A stretch of DNA of 64,000 bases from Cricetomys ansorgei (GCA_026225945.1 JAMJFZ010001258.1:8532001-8596000), one strand, 5' to 3'; shown: positions 12,128 to 24,046, numbered from the stretch's first letter. Translations and numbers: made by a program. The notes: generated by a model from the sequence alone, not told the origin.

Positions 12128-12176
<49 letters not shown>
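12128..12176. repeat. (TA)n microsatellite
   Basis: About 24 uninterrupted TA units. It is self-complementary and may extrude as a cruciform. Confidence 0.95.
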
Positions 12177-12178
<2 letters not shown>

Positions 12179-12209
12179 GCTCACAGTCACTTGGCTAGAG
12201 TCATTTGCA

Positions 12210-12229
12210 GGTTAGGCAAATGCCTAACC
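12210..12229. repeat. Perfect 9-bp inverted repeat with a 2-base loop
   Basis: GGTTAGGCA-AA-TGCCTAACC. It lies between two long TA tracts. No function is known to me. Confidence 0.85.
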
Positions 12230-12292
12230 ACTGTTTATCAACATATTCAACTTAGGAAATTCATTGTAAGGGATGGGAGAAAGTGCTGGTGC

Positions 12293-12294
<2 letters not shown>

Positions 12295-12364
<70 letters not shown>

Positions 12365-12430
12365 CTGTGATGTGTGTGTGTGTGTGTGTGTGTGTGTCTG
12401 TGATGTGTGTGTGTGTGTGTGTGTGTGTAT
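12295..12430. repeat. Compound (AT)n-(GT)n microsatellite
   Basis: (AT)n from 12295 to 12346 runs directly into (GT)n. The GT part carries the same interruption TCTGTGATG twice, 33 bases apart (12364 and 12397), so an internal block was duplicated. Confidence 0.95.
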
Positions 12431-13225
12431 CTTCATTTGACATCTAGAAAAAAGGAACAGTAGTTAACCCCACACTGAAACACAGTCTTCTCACTGTGCG
12501 TAAGTATCATCATGACCCATTCTTAGACCAACCAAGTTAAATAAAAAATTCTTTCTGTGGCAGAAGAGAAACACTCTGACATTATAGTTGAAGACACTTC
12601 ATAGGTATGAAGTCAGAAGTCATTTTAACTGTGAGTCATGCTTGCTTTCTGTGGGCTGAGAATATGTCTTCTTATTAGGTCTGTATCAGTATGCTGCAAC
12701 TATCACTCTTTAAAAATGTCTCGCATTTTCCAAATGAAGAGACCCAGATTTAAGCTGAGGATAACTTTGCCTAGAGATTATAAAGTATTTTATATTACTT
12801 AATGTCTTTTCACATCCTGGATTTTAATAAATTAGACAGAAAAATGGAGACAAATAAATGTAATCATTGGAGATTTAATGCCTCTCTATTTTATTTTGGA
12901 TAACTTCTGATCTTGAATAATTATTTCAAAGTTTGCAGTGTGAAAGCATAATGACAGCTCACTTACAAATGACATGTCTATGGGTTACGTGTCTACTTTA
13001 AACTCTCAGCATGCGGTAGTATCCATTGACCCTTTCTAACCAGTTAAAACATTTGTACTAAGATACTGTTTGGAATCTAAGTAAATAAGTCATTCAGTAT
13101 ATTCATCAATCAATGAGTATAGAAATTTTGAATTTGTTTATTAAGTCATTTTTGAGTCATTTAGTTCATTTAGTGAGAAATTATCAAATTTTTAAATGAA
13201 ATTGAATGTGTCTCATTTATATCTT
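12431..13225. other. Single-copy-like DNA with a possible MIR remnant
   Basis: The text near 12705-12785 ('ttttccaaatgaagagaccc', then 'tttaagctgaggataacttt' and 'gcctagag') resembles antisense MIR. The rest shows nothing recognisable. Confidence 0.35.
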
Positions 13226-13355
13226 ATGTATGTATATATCTATATATATCTATATATATATACAAATACATATGTATACATACACACAAATATTTATTTA
13301 TTTATTTATATCTATATCTATATATCTATATCTCTCTCTATATATATATATATTT
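13226..13355. repeat. TA/TATC/TTTA-rich low-complexity tract
   Basis: A mosaic of TATATC, TATGTA, ACACAA and TTTA units. A plus-strand Tyr/Ile-rich frame through it is a by-product. Confidence 0.85.
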
Positions 13356-13689
13356 CAGTACATTTATCCCTACAAGAGGTAAAACTTTTCCATATACTCT
13401 GAAATCCAGGTATTCAATGAAAGGGAATTTGTTTTGGGGGTGATTTAACATAAGACACAAGTAAGAAAGTGGAGAGGAAGAGTTAAGATAGATGTCAAAG
13501 TCAAGTCAATCTGCAGCTACACTCTGTGTTTTATTTCATTGTTTGTGCCTACAAAAATTGTGCTAATATTAGCCAAGGAATTCTGTATAAAGAAATACTT
13601 AATCTTTTAATCAGGCAGCATGGCTGCTCTAGGGTAGAAGTACACGTCTTAGTACAAGTCTTTAATTCCAATGTAACACATACCTTTAA

Positions 13690-14400
13690 ACCCAACCGAG
13701 AAGGCAGTGGTGGAACATATCTTTAATCTCCAAGACAGAAGCAAGTAGAAATGTAGGAGAAAGCCAAGATGGGAAGCAGAACTCAGAAGGAGTCCGTTTC
13801 AGACAGGAAGAGTGAGATCTGGGATGAATCAGAGTGAAGAGCAGGCAAAGCAAAGAATCAGAGGAAGTTTTAGTAGAGGGAGTCAGAATGAGGACATACC
13901 CAACTCTCAGCTCATAGAAGGGGCAAGTCAGTTAGAGAATCAGTCAGACAAGACACTGAGGCAATGAGGCAATTCAATAGAAAGAGAGTGAGTTCAGGAG
14001 AGTCAGCTAACAGTGAAAGACAGTTTGAAGCCTAGCAGAACAGTTCAGTCAGAGAAGTTGCAGGAGTTAGCCAGAGTAAGCCAGAGTCATAAGAGTTCAG
14101 TCAGAAACAGTCAGCTGGCTCAGAAGGTTAGTTTAAACCAGCAGTTTAGAGAAGAGTTTGAGTCAGAATAGTGGGTGAGTTGAGTTAGCCAACCAGAAGG
14201 GTCATCTGAGTTCAGTATAGCTCTGAGTTCAGAAGGAGCTACTCAGAATAAGTCAGTGAGCAGTAAGTAAGGTTGAAATATTCTGTATTTAGGCTTGAAG
14301 ATTAGATTATATGGAGGTTGAAGTCTTCCAGTTCTAGTCCTAAGACTAGATTGTACAGAGGCCAAAGCCTTCTAGGTCTGAGCTAGCATCTTGTAACATG
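13690..14400 (+). mobile_element. GA-rich rodent repeat with B1-like start and many CAGTCAG words
   Basis: The first 55 bases resemble the start of B1 ('gaaggcagtggtggaacata' followed by 'tctttaatctccaag'). After that come hundreds of bases of purine-rich text with many AGTCAG/TTCAGTCAG words (13927, 13951, 14047, 14099, 14110). It ends at 'gaataattaataaatcaatg', a terminus like a polyadenylation site. I suspect an RMER-type LTR but cannot name it. Confidence 0.4.
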
Positions 14401-14510
14401 CGAATAATTAATAAATCAATGAATACATCCATGCCTACAATTCATAACTGGACTAAGAATGCCATGCAAAATGACAGTTAAGTAACAGCATGCCTATGAT
14501 TGGGGAAAAC

Positions 14511-14556
14511 TTTCTCTCTCTCTCTTTCTCTCTCTCTCTGTGTATGTGTGTATTGT
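14511..14556. repeat. (TC)n-(TG)n short compound tract
   Basis: CT-rich run followed by TGTGTATGTGTGTATTGTGT. Confidence 0.85.
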
Positions 14557-16204
14557 GTAGCATATGCATCATTCATATACACATGTGAATATTTGAGGTC
14601 ATTAATATTCCTCATGTATACTATTTTCTATTTGATGGTTAATTTCAGATTATTATGAGAAAACAATAAGAGAAAAGTCAAATCTCCTATATATTAGAAT
14701 TTGAATAAAAACTAATGACATTGCTTCATGGTTGTTATTGTATTTTTAGTTCTAGTTGTAAAGGCGTTTCATGAGAGGGTAATGTGGTCAAGATAAAGAT
14801 GAGCATTTTGAAGTTTCATGGGTAAAAATACACTTTCTGTGTTCAGACATATGGTTCTGGGAATTGTCAGATCATCACAATAAAGACTTTATTTCTATGT
14901 AATGAATCTGGGAATAGTAAATCTTGATATTTACCATAAATGTAAGTCTGCTTGGTGGTTATTTATTTTCATGATAAATAATCAGTTAGCACTGTTGAAG
15001 AAAAGTTTTAAGTAAAAATTTCTGAGGGATCATGAGCTCACAAATGCATGAAAAGACAAATCAAAACCAGCTGTTCTCATTATAAGCCAAGGCCTGACTG
15101 GATCACAGTTGTTTATATTCAGAGTATCAGTGGGATGCCTGGCTTACCAACTCTTCATATTTGTCAAAGCTCAGCTGGGAGGTGAAATATTCCTTCTGAC
15201 CATTGACTTGGAAGACAACAGAGGAAAGAACCCCCAGTCAGCTATGAAATCTCATTTCTGATGACCTTTTCTCTGAAGCTGTGTTTTTTTTGTCTCTACT
15301 GTATATGGGTTTTTATCGAAAAACTCATGAAAGGAAATTTTTGTTCTTTAAGCATTTGAGTGGAGTAGATACTTGTACTAGGGATGCAGAAGCGAATAAT
15401 ACTAAATTCTGTCCTTAAGATGTTCTCAGACTTCTGAAGGGAGAAAGAACTATCATTGTTATGCCTGTGGTACTGTAAGAACCAAGGGAATAGGCAATGG
15501 AACACAACAGAAGATCTTTGAAGAAACATAGTCTGAATGTTGAAAACTAAATAAAGACTTGTGAGATAAACAAAAGAATTAAGATTATTAACAATATCTT
15601 ATATTTATTAGTGTTTGCCATGCATTTATTACTGTCCTTGCTATTGTCAATCAACCCTACACACTAACTGCTAATATTGACTCTATTTAAACATAAGATA
15701 TTGGAGAATATCTGTTTTATTTTGTAAGCATTAATATTATAAAACATTTTAGATATAAAAATAGTTCTTTTGTTTCACAGCTAATAGTTCTTTAGGTTCT
15801 AGCCCATGAGCTGTCGTCTTTATTGCTCTGGGACTGCAGATGAAATCTCACATCATGCTAGGAGCATATGGAAGGGTGAAATCATTTGTGTAATGAACCA
15901 GAAAGCCAAACGGAGGGAAGATGGGGGTGAAAGCCGATGATCCCCTTTAAGACCATTGACCTCCAGACTTCCCAGTAGGCTTCATCATTTAAGAAGTCTA
16001 CCACCTCCCCACAGAGCTGACTCAATGATCAACCCTTTAACATACAACGCAGGTTAAGTTTATGATTATTGTCTGAGATGTACCAGATTATGGGTTTTAC
16101 TTAGAAACTGACAAAATGGATATTGAATATATTTTATTGTGGGAGGGCGGGGTCAGATTTCCATACTGTCAAGTTGTAGGAACATTCGCAACAACTTCTG
16201 TGAA
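14557..16204. other. Single-copy-like AT-rich DNA
   Basis: No transposon or gene recognised. Text near 15600-15700 might be a very old MIR, too weak to call. Confidence 0.4.
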
Positions 16205-16740
16205 AAATCAGTTTTTTATTTTTTGATAATTTTGTACATGAGCATACTATACTTACATCACTGCAATCCCCATTTCTCTCCTTTCTAACCACAGTCATAG
16301 TCCCCACCATGCCCTCTCAAGTTCACGACCTTTATTTTATAATTATTATTGTTTTGCACACACACACAAATTGAGTGAAATTAACGTTGCCCGTCTGTAC
16401 AGTAATTAAGGTTTGGGAAAAATATTGTCTGACTCCTGAAAAAAGAAAGAAAAAAAACATTTTTTCTCCTCAGGAGCCATTGACTACTTATTGTCCTTTA
16501 TGAATGTGCAGGGCCTTGTGAAATTTTCTCTCATCCAAGACTCCATGCTGACTTGTGTGGTCCTGAGCCGGTCTTGTGTAGGCAGCTATGTTGTTGAGCG
16601 TTCATAGGTACAGCATTCCCTTCATGTGCGGAAGACACCATCTCACAGAAGACACCCTGGTCATTCTCAGTGAAATGATCGCCATGGTAGAAGGTTCTTC
16701 ATTACTGCAATGAGGAGAGTACTGAGATGCTAACACAAAG
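16205..16740 (-). mobile_element. L1 (Lx-like) 3' UTR, antisense
   Basis: Plus-strand text 'gcagggccttgtgaaatttt', 'ccatgctgacttgtgtggtc', 'tcttgtgtaggcagctatgt' and 'acaccatctcacagaagaca' follows the antisense order of the rodent L1 3' UTR. The left end 'ttgataattttgtacatgag' marks the 3' terminus of the minus-strand element. Confidence 0.7.
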
Positions 16741-16871
16741 TGAGGTAAGGTGTAAGAAGCAGCAGGTGGTGGTGACAGGGTGATACTCTATAATCCATTG
16801 AAATGTTTTATGCCGAGGAAAAGAGGCCAGTGTAACCAAGCTTGCCTGGTATTATTTTTACTTCAATTTAT

Positions 16872-16994
16872 GGCAGAATCTTACAGTGCAGTCCCAGTTA
16901 TCCTAGAACTCAGTGTGCAAACAAGACTAGCCTCAAACTCTCACAGATCCACCTGTCTTTGCTAGGGTTAAAGGCATTGTCTACCATGCCTAGA
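16872..16994 (-). mobile_element. B1 SINE, antisense, diverged
   Basis: The antisense order is 'gtcccagttatcctagaact', 'agactagcctcaaactctca', 'cagatccacctgtctttgct' and 'agggttaaaggcattgtcta' with 'ccatgcctag'. Each is recognisable as B1 with substitutions and small deletions. Confidence 0.8.
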
Positions 16995-17052
16995 CAGGTT
17001 TGCCTTTTAAACAGATCTTTGTCTCTCACAGGGAAAATGGATGAAATTTAAA

Positions 17053-17053
17053 A

Positions 17054-17104
<51 letters not shown>
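17053..17104. repeat. (TA)n microsatellite
   Basis: About 26 uninterrupted AT units. Confidence 0.95.
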
Positions 17105-17108
<4 letters not shown>

Positions 17109-17764
17109 AGAGATAATGTGTTGGGATTTAGCTATCTATTAAAAATGTATGGTTCATTCATGTAGATTCTCTCATAGATCAAGCATGCTTTCATTGCTTA
17201 TTCTGTGTCAGAACAGAAACATGAATAGATCTGAATGGTGAGCTTGGGGTATTGGGAAGCTGAGATATCTGGAAGTTTTGAATATATATTATATCTAGCC
17301 TGTAGCATGAAATTTCTTTAGATTTGGATTATAGAAATGATATACATACATACAACAACTTCATTGTTACTTGCTTAACACATTGACTAATCATAACACA
17401 AAAAGTTATATAACTGAATCTATACAGTGTGGATCAAAGGAGAATTATATTTTCTATTCATTGTTTATTTTTACCCACAGATTTTTGAGATCCATGTCTA
17501 AGTCTAGGTATCTCTGGTATCTACTGAAGTATGAGAAGCACATGGTTTCAGAAATAGACAGGAACCATGAAAGATGGGTAAGAAGTACAATGACTAAACC
17601 TTCCTGTTGGAGAGTATTGGGTTGACTGTATACTGGAGAAATAGTGGGACAACATCTAATAGATATGTGAGTTTCTTGTTCCATTTTAATCAAAACAAAT
17701 CTGTGGCAATATGATAAGCCAGGGTAAATACTGGATGGGTCACAGAAGGTCTGAGTACTTCTTC
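17105..17764. other. Single-copy-like AT-rich DNA
   Basis: Overlapping open frames on both strands near 17371-17693 have no domain and share the same bases. Nothing else seen. Confidence 0.4.
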
Positions 17765-17875
17765 AATGCCTGTACTAAATTAGTTTTTGACCTTGAGCAA
17801 GTAATTTCTTCTCTGAATTTACATGTAAAAGTCATCATTTTACTGATGTTATCTATTCAATCAGTTCATCTATTA
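17765..17875 (+). mobile_element. MIR SINE fragment
   Basis: 'tttttgaccttgagcaagta' followed by 'atttcttctctgaatttaca' and 'tgtaaaa' matches the MIR core/3' text (GACCTTGGGCAAGTTACTTAACCTCTCTG...TGTAAAA). This is an old, pan-mammalian family. Confidence 0.65.
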
Positions 17876-19097
17876 AATCATGGGCTAAGAATGAGTTGTT
17901 AGAGGTGACATAGGGTTAGTGAATATAACCAGGAAATGCAAGCTCTAAGGTTCTGGCAATGGACTGTTTTTGCATTTTTGAGTTGACTTTATGAATGCAT
18001 TCATGTGAAAAAAACAAACAAACAAACAACAACTAATTGTGCACTTGTATTCTGTGCACTCTCCTAAGTCATGCTTTATCAAAAGCTCTTCAGTTATATA
18101 TACTGAAAAAAGCAGGTCTAACTTAACAATATCCCAACTCATTTTAGACCCAAAATATAAGCATATAGATGAATAAAACTTACAAAATATGCCCCTAAAT
18201 TTCCTTCTTATTTTAAGACACTGTCAAATCCAGAAGAACTCAGAAGTGAGCATAACAATTAAGAAGGGAAAACAACCCATGTTGACCTCAGCAAACATCA
18301 AGGTGGTCTATTCTGATTAGCAAGTTCTTATTTGAATAATCCCCTTGGAAGTAGTTTCTTTTGAAACATAGCCGAGCTAGTACTGTGTTTGTTTGGTTTT
18401 AATCAGCTATTCTGAGTCATTACAGGAATTAATTGGCTTCAGATAGATACTCATTTGGAAACTGGGCTTGAAATCTTGGCAACTGATGTACCACATTGTG
18501 GTGCTGTTATTCTACACAACAATGTTAGGTTGTAGGAAGGTCAGTCTCCTAGCAACTGGACCCAAATGCTGTAAGCTAAGCTCACATACAAAGATCTCCT
18601 TTCAGTTGTAGTGGACTGTATGTAAAGTAGGCTGTAATAAGATAAAAATTTCTGGAAAGCACTCATGTGTTTTGGGTTTTGAAGAGTGAACACCAGATTG
18701 TGAAATAGCTATGCAGTGTTGATTTCCATCCTGTGGACCTGGGTTCCTGTCTTTGAACAGACACCAAAGTTTCTCCAAGGTTCAATATCAGGGTCATACC
18801 TTCACTTAGCTTCCAAAAGTACCGCCTTTAATGTTGGATAAATGCTGCTATGTGAAATAAGGATTCACAGGAGTACAAATTGACAAGTCACTTTGGAGAG
18901 TTACCTGGTGGGCCTTACTAAAGTTGAAGATACACACATCCGATGACTCAGAAATTTCTACTCATTACAAGGAGCTCTCCAGGATTCTGCTGACATGCAC
19001 ACAAAGTCATGGGCAGAACACTAATAGAAACATTTGATATAATAACCTGCATTCCCATCAGTGTAGAGTAAATAAATTAGTTGTGGTTTCATATAAT
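17876..19097. other. Single-copy-like DNA with an (AAAC)n tract
   Basis: A short AAAC repeat lies at 18009-18031. No SINE, LINE or coding signal recognised elsewhere. Confidence 0.45.
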
Positions 19098-19290
19098 GAA
19101 ATAATACTCAGAACCAGGGCAGTGGTGGCTCACACCTTTAATCCCAGCACTTGGGAGGAAGAGACAGGTGGATCTCTGTGAGTCTGAGGCCAGCCTGGTC
19201 TACAGAGTGAGTTCCAGGACAGCCAGAGTTACAACAGAGAAACGCTGTCTCGAAAAACAAACCGAAACAAAAAGGAAATAATGCTCAGAA
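19098..19290 (+). mobile_element. B1 SINE with intact target-site duplications
   Basis: The body at 19114-19260 reads in B1 order: 'ggctcacacctttaatccca', 'gaggccagcctggtctacag', 'gagttccaggacagccagag' and 'aacgctgtctcgaaaaacaa'. It is flanked by a 16-base direct repeat, GAAATAATACTCAGAA (19098-19113) and GAAATAATGCTCAGAA (19275-19290), with one mismatch. This marks a retrotransposition event young enough to keep both flanks. Confidence 0.95.
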
Positions 19291-20589
19291 AAGAGAAAAA
19301 TTAATTAACTAAAAAGAAATATGTTAACGTCAATGAATGATTTAAATATATTCATGACTAAAACCTACACAAGAGTAAAATGTGATTTAGATACATGGAC
19401 ATTAAAGCATTGTGCTGTCCATAGCTACATAAAGATGGACAGGATGGTAAACACCAAGTGCACTGCACTGACTCTCAAGGAGAAGGAGGTTGGAGTAAAT
19501 TGGTGGAGGGAGCTGATAAGCACACAGGTGTATATTACATGAATTTTTATGGTAGCTTCAATTCATTCACCAGATTAATATAAAATATTTTATAATTTAA
19601 TTTAATATTTAGAGACCTGAAATTTACCAATTCATCAACTCATCTATTTGTCAACATTTATTCTATATATTCGACTGAAATTCCACCTTTTATGAAACTC
19701 CCTTTTCAAGATAATGAGAAAAATAAATGAACAGAGGGATGGTTCTTATCTTCAAAAGTTTATACTCCAGGTGGCAAGGTATTTTGGGGAAATTTTAAAT
19801 ACAGTGAGACATTGAATAAGGGAAAATTGCATATAAAAGCAAAAGAAACATTAAATAACAAGATACACTTACCTTTTGTCTGAGGCAAAACCTACAGGCA
19901 AAGTCTTACAGGCATATTGACCACAAATAATCTTACTGAATAGTACCCATAGTGCTATTGACCCCAGGATTTGATGACTGCTTCTATCTAGACCTGGATT
20001 CTTACAAAGGCTGATTGTCTCAAGTAGTTTATTAAAAATAGTGATTTAAATTTATGTACAGAAAATGAACTTTTATAAATAAATCTTCAGTGTCATGGCA
20101 CTCCTCAGAGTATCACAACTGTGATAAGCGCTGTGTAAGTCAATCATGCATTGCATTTGGAGATAACTTTATGACTTCATTTTTACCAAAGATTTCACTT
20201 ATAAACACGGGCTCGAGCACACTGCAGGGTGTACCTCTGATAGGAGATCCTGGAGAAATGTGAGAAGGTCTTACTTAGCACACTCTTTGTATGGAACTCA
20301 ATGAAGAGTGTGGAGAAGAAGCTAGACCACCCACAGAGACCTGAAGGTCTCTGAAACCCTGGCACATCTGTTACAGAGGAAAGGTTGTCCCTGTAAATCT
20401 GCTGTGATTTCACCTGTGTGTGTGTGTGGGGGGGGCGACACTCTGTTTTTGGTGTGTGTATCTGTAGATGCGTGTATAGGCATGGTTAAATTTAGTTAGT
20501 TTACTGATCTTACAAAACAAACAAACAGACAAAAAAGTTCCTATAGTTACTAATTTATGGTTAAGGAGAAAATTATTTTCAACTACTCC
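19291..20589. other. Single-copy-like DNA
   Basis: No transposon recognised. A TG/G tract lies at 20415-20437. Short open frames at 19321-19542 (+) and 20195-20413 (-) have no recognisable domain. Confidence 0.45.
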
Positions 20590-20810
20590 AAAACATTCTC
20601 TTTGGAATTCAAGATTTCTGAAAATGGCATAAAATATGACATCGACTCTTCCGGTTTTCCTTTGCGTTTATAGTCTTTAAAACAAGGAACTTGTTCTGCC
20701 TTGATTTCTTTAGGGGCGAAATAAAATTTAAGCCGCAATTTACATACATTTCCTTTGCAACCTTATTTACATAGCATCCCATAATGAAGATCGGGAAGAT
20801 ATGAACTCAA
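20590..20810. promoter_or_regulatory. Candidate conserved noncoding segment (speculative)
   Basis: Repeat-free, with CpGs retained in several factor-like words: CTTCCGG (ETS-type) near 20649, TTTGCGTTTATAG near 20661, GGGGCGAAATAAA near 20712 and AGCCGCAATTTAC near 20732. In CpG-depleted surroundings this can point to constraint, but nothing here proves it. Confidence 0.18.
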
Positions 20811-20814
20811 TTTT

Positions 20815-20925
20815 TCATATGCAAAGATTAGGGCACAGACACAGAGTAATATTCCCAGACCCGTATCTGATAGCCAGAAGCGAGCTGAGTTTGGAGGAGA
20901 GGCTGGCTCTGAGTTAATGTTCTTC
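20815..20925 (-). mobile_element. Possible MIR SINE, antisense
   Basis: 'gattagggcacagacacaga', 'gtaatattcccagacccgta' and 'gatagccagaagcgagctga' follow the antisense order of MIR (GGCACAGAGAGGTTAAGTAACTTGCCC...), but diverged. Confidence 0.45.
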
Positions 20926-21750
20926 TCTGTTCCTAAATGCCCTGATACTTCTCAAGATTTTCATAAAGTACAAGGTTCCCATTCAGAGACTTCACTATAT
21001 TCTCAAGCCACATAAAGCATTTACTACTGGAATTTATAAACTGTTCAATCTAGAAGAGGCTTTGGGGATTATTCAATTTGAAGCTTTCTACAGTGAATCT
21101 GTGGAATATTGCTCCTATGGGTCCATTATTAATTGATGTTTCTCAGAAGGAAACACATGAATGTTCTGTCAGATTTCGCAGTGATCAGAGATGAGATAGG
21201 TAATTCCAGGAGGATACAGAGCACGTACCAAGTTTCAAACATGTTGGACTATAGGTTTCCTTTTTGTGTTTATCATATTGAAAGCTGAAAAACATGTTTT
21301 AGGAATTGTGGGTCTAATCCAACAGTGAGTTTTCAGAAATTGAAAGTGCTCATGCCAATTGCAGCCACACACGCGTGTGCACGCACATGATATATGATTA
21401 CTCCACCACCAACACCTTCTCATTTGCTTCTTCTCTCACCCAAGCGCCACGCCTCTCCCCAGATATTTGATATCCCATTTCTTACAGCATAGATGCTTTC
21501 CTTTGTGCCTGGGTTCATAGACTTACAAAAAACACACAATTGCAAATTCGTCATTCTTGCTGTTGCATGATAACCCAGTGGGAGAGTGGAGCACAAATTA
21601 TTCATTTGCTCAGCCATTGCTTGGCATTTGAGCTCTTTCCACGTTTTCATTTATTTATTTATTTTCTCATTTTCTTTACTTTTATTAAAAACTGCCATTA
21701 GAGTCAATCTACTCTATGACCTTTGGTGAATATACAGATGCATTTATTAC
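20926..21750. other. Single-copy-like DNA
   Basis: No transposon or coding frame with a recognisable domain. CpG-containing words near 21370 (CACACGCGTGTGCACGC) are a short alternating purine-pyrimidine run. Confidence 0.4.
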
Positions 21751-21752
21751 AG

Positions 21753-21786
<34 letters not shown>

Positions 21787-21870
21787 TATATGTATATATA
21801 CATACATATATCACATATATATGCACATAATATGTTATATAATTATATAATAATATATCATATATATGAA

Positions 21871-21909
<39 letters not shown>
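21751..21909. repeat. Inverted microsatellite: (CA)n - AT-rich core - (TG)n
   Basis: (CA)n at 21753-21774 and (TG)n at 21872-21908 are reverse complements. They flank about 95 bases of ATATATGTATATAC-type core that is itself near self-complementary. The whole can fold into one long hairpin. Confidence 0.9.
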
Positions 21910-21910
<1 letters not shown>

Positions 21911-22109
21911 CAAGAGGTAGAATGTCAAGTCGTAAGATAAATATGTTTACTTTAGGGAATATTAAGTCTAAAATGTCACTTTTCCATCTTTACAGAAAAT
22001 ACCTGAGATAATCACCTCCAGCCTTGGGATGACTGATTGATCTTGCTTCTGACCTTGATATTGGGAAATGCACTATATCACGGAGCAAGCCCACTAATTC
22101 CCTAGTCAC

Positions 22110-22290
22110 TAAGTGAGAGAGAAGGAGGAGAAGCCGGGGCTGTGGTTCCATTACCCCTGATGATCTGAGGACACCCTGTTGGGCCCCACATCTCATGATT
22201 CTACCACTTCCCAGAATCGTTACTTCCGTAGTTTGACTTTTACTAATGGGCCCTTGGAGGCTAGCTAAGTCCAAAATATTGAAATTATGG
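22110..22290 (+). mobile_element. Possible RMER1-like fragment
   Basis: 'ggccccacatctcatgattc', 'taccacttcccagaatcgtt' and 'aatgggcccttgg' resemble the 3' part of the same rodent repeat as 830-947 and 4228-4590. The match is weak and from memory. Confidence 0.35.
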
Positions 22291-22904
22291 AACACTTTTA
22301 TCCCATTACTTATTTTTACAATGTGTTTGCAAAATAAACAAGTATGCAAATTTTGTGATATACAACGTTAGGCACTTATTGCTAACACACATTCGGTCAG
22401 CTTGGATTGAGTGTGGTGTTTCTATTATTTCTTGATGATCTGGCCCAGTCGTGGGCTGGCATCAGTTGCTGGCTGATTTAAGTTGTTCTTCACGGTATAT
22501 GAGTAATCCACACCTTTCAATATCTCTTTCCTTTTTCAGAAATGCCATCCAAGCAAGGTGTTACCACATAGGCTGAGATACTAGAATACAAGCGGCCATG
22601 CAAAAGTGTTTTTCATGTGATTTTGATTGTATAACACCCACAAACACTGCTGAAAATCATTCAGAGTGATGAACCAACTGGGGAAACTCAGGACATTGTA
22701 ATTAGCTTCTTTAATAGTTCATAAACTAACGGAAGAGCATACAAAGTGTAGCACCAGATTGTATGCTGTCATGTATATTAGCCCACATGCAGAGAATGAT
22801 CAAGGTCAGCAATGTTACCAATTTGCAATTTCACAAAGTAGGCTCATCCTAACTAATCCTAACTAATGTTTCCGTTTATTGTGTTACCTAAAATCATTTT
22901 TCAT
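22291..22904. other. Single-copy-like DNA
   Basis: No repeat or gene recognised. Confidence 0.45.
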
Positions 22905-22989
22905 GGGACTGGGGCTGTATCTCTGCTGTAGATCGCATGCCTGTCATATGATAGACTCTGGGTCTGTGCCCAGCACCACACATACACCC
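22905..22989 (+). mobile_element. ID/B4-head-like SINE fragment
   Basis: 'gggactggggctgtatctct', 'gtagatcgcatgcctgtcat' and 'tgggtctgtgcccagcacca' follow the tRNA-Ala-derived ID order (GGGGCTGGGGATGTAGCTCAGTGG...CTGGGTTCGATCCCCAGCACC). It is diverged. Confidence 0.65.
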
Positions 22990-23819
22990 TCTTTCTTCCT
23001 TTTGCCTTTTCTCTGCTTGGAGTTATGCAAAAACTTTAGATTGAATTTTCCTTTAAAACTTGAAACATTTTACATTTACCTGAATTATAGTGTGTCAGGA
23101 TTTTTTTTTTTTCTGGATCTGTTACTTTAAAATACATTCTTTTATAAAATCCTTGTAAAATGTATTTTAAAATTTTTCTTTTTGGATTTTACTCAGGCTT
23201 CTCACTGTTGTATGTTTCTTATATTCACAGAGGTATGGAAGATAGAAACACATGTACACATGTAAATAAAGAGTTCTCCCTTTCCTTGTTCTAGCCCCTT
23301 CTCTCTGACGTCTTTTCATTGGATAAGAACACTCTGTTAGTGTTCTCATCCCTCTGCTGTTTTATCTGAGAGAAAGAGAAAATCTTATTTGAAAAACGTT
23401 TATGGTCTAAGGTTAGGGTTGAAATGAACAGGGGGAAAAAAAAGCATTGCACTATTTATAATTTTGAGCAACTAGATAAGAGAAATGACAGTATTGTTTA
23501 AGTCAATAATATGCAATGATTTATTATAGCAAGAATAAGAAGTTAGTATAATAAGTAACAAGTCTTAGGGCTGAAATTGGATGGAGCCCTTTCAGTGATC
23601 AAATGTAATTTTCCAATCTAAACCCTCTGTGGGAGATAGCAACCACGTGTAACCAGGAGATATTTGAACAAAGGATTCACTTAACAAGAATGTGTGAGAG
23701 GTAAAAGGTCTCTAAGACAGATACTACAAGCTGCTCAGAGCCTGGTCACCAGGACATGAGCAGAGCTGGAGTTGCTCCTGTGAGTGATGTGACGTTGTTT
23801 CTGTTTAAACATATGCACA
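22990..23819. other. Single-copy-like AT-rich DNA
   Basis: No repeat or gene recognised. Confidence 0.45.
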
Positions 23820-24046
23820 GGGGCTGGTGAGCTGACTCAACAGTTAAGGGCACTTTCTGTGTTTGCAGAGGACTTGGTTCATGTTTCTAGCACCTATGTA
23901 AGTGACTCAACCACCTGCTACTCTTGTACCAGGGGATCAGACATGCTCTTTGGGCTTCCACAGGCACCCTCATGCTTATAATCTACATACATGTACTGAG
24001 GCCTACACACATAGTACATAAATTAAAAAAAATATTAAAATAATGA
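23820..24046 (+). mobile_element. B3/B2-type SINE
   Basis: The head 'ggggctggtgagctgactca' and 'acagttaagggcactttctg' is the B2/B3 tRNA-like start. The body contains 'gaggacttggttcatgtttc' and 'ttccacaggcaccctcatgc', and the tail is 'acataaattaaaaaaaatat'. Confidence 0.85.

Noticed and set aside
12224..12443. His/Thr/Ile-rich minus-strand open frames
   Set aside because: They are translations of the (AT)n-(GT)n microsatellite.
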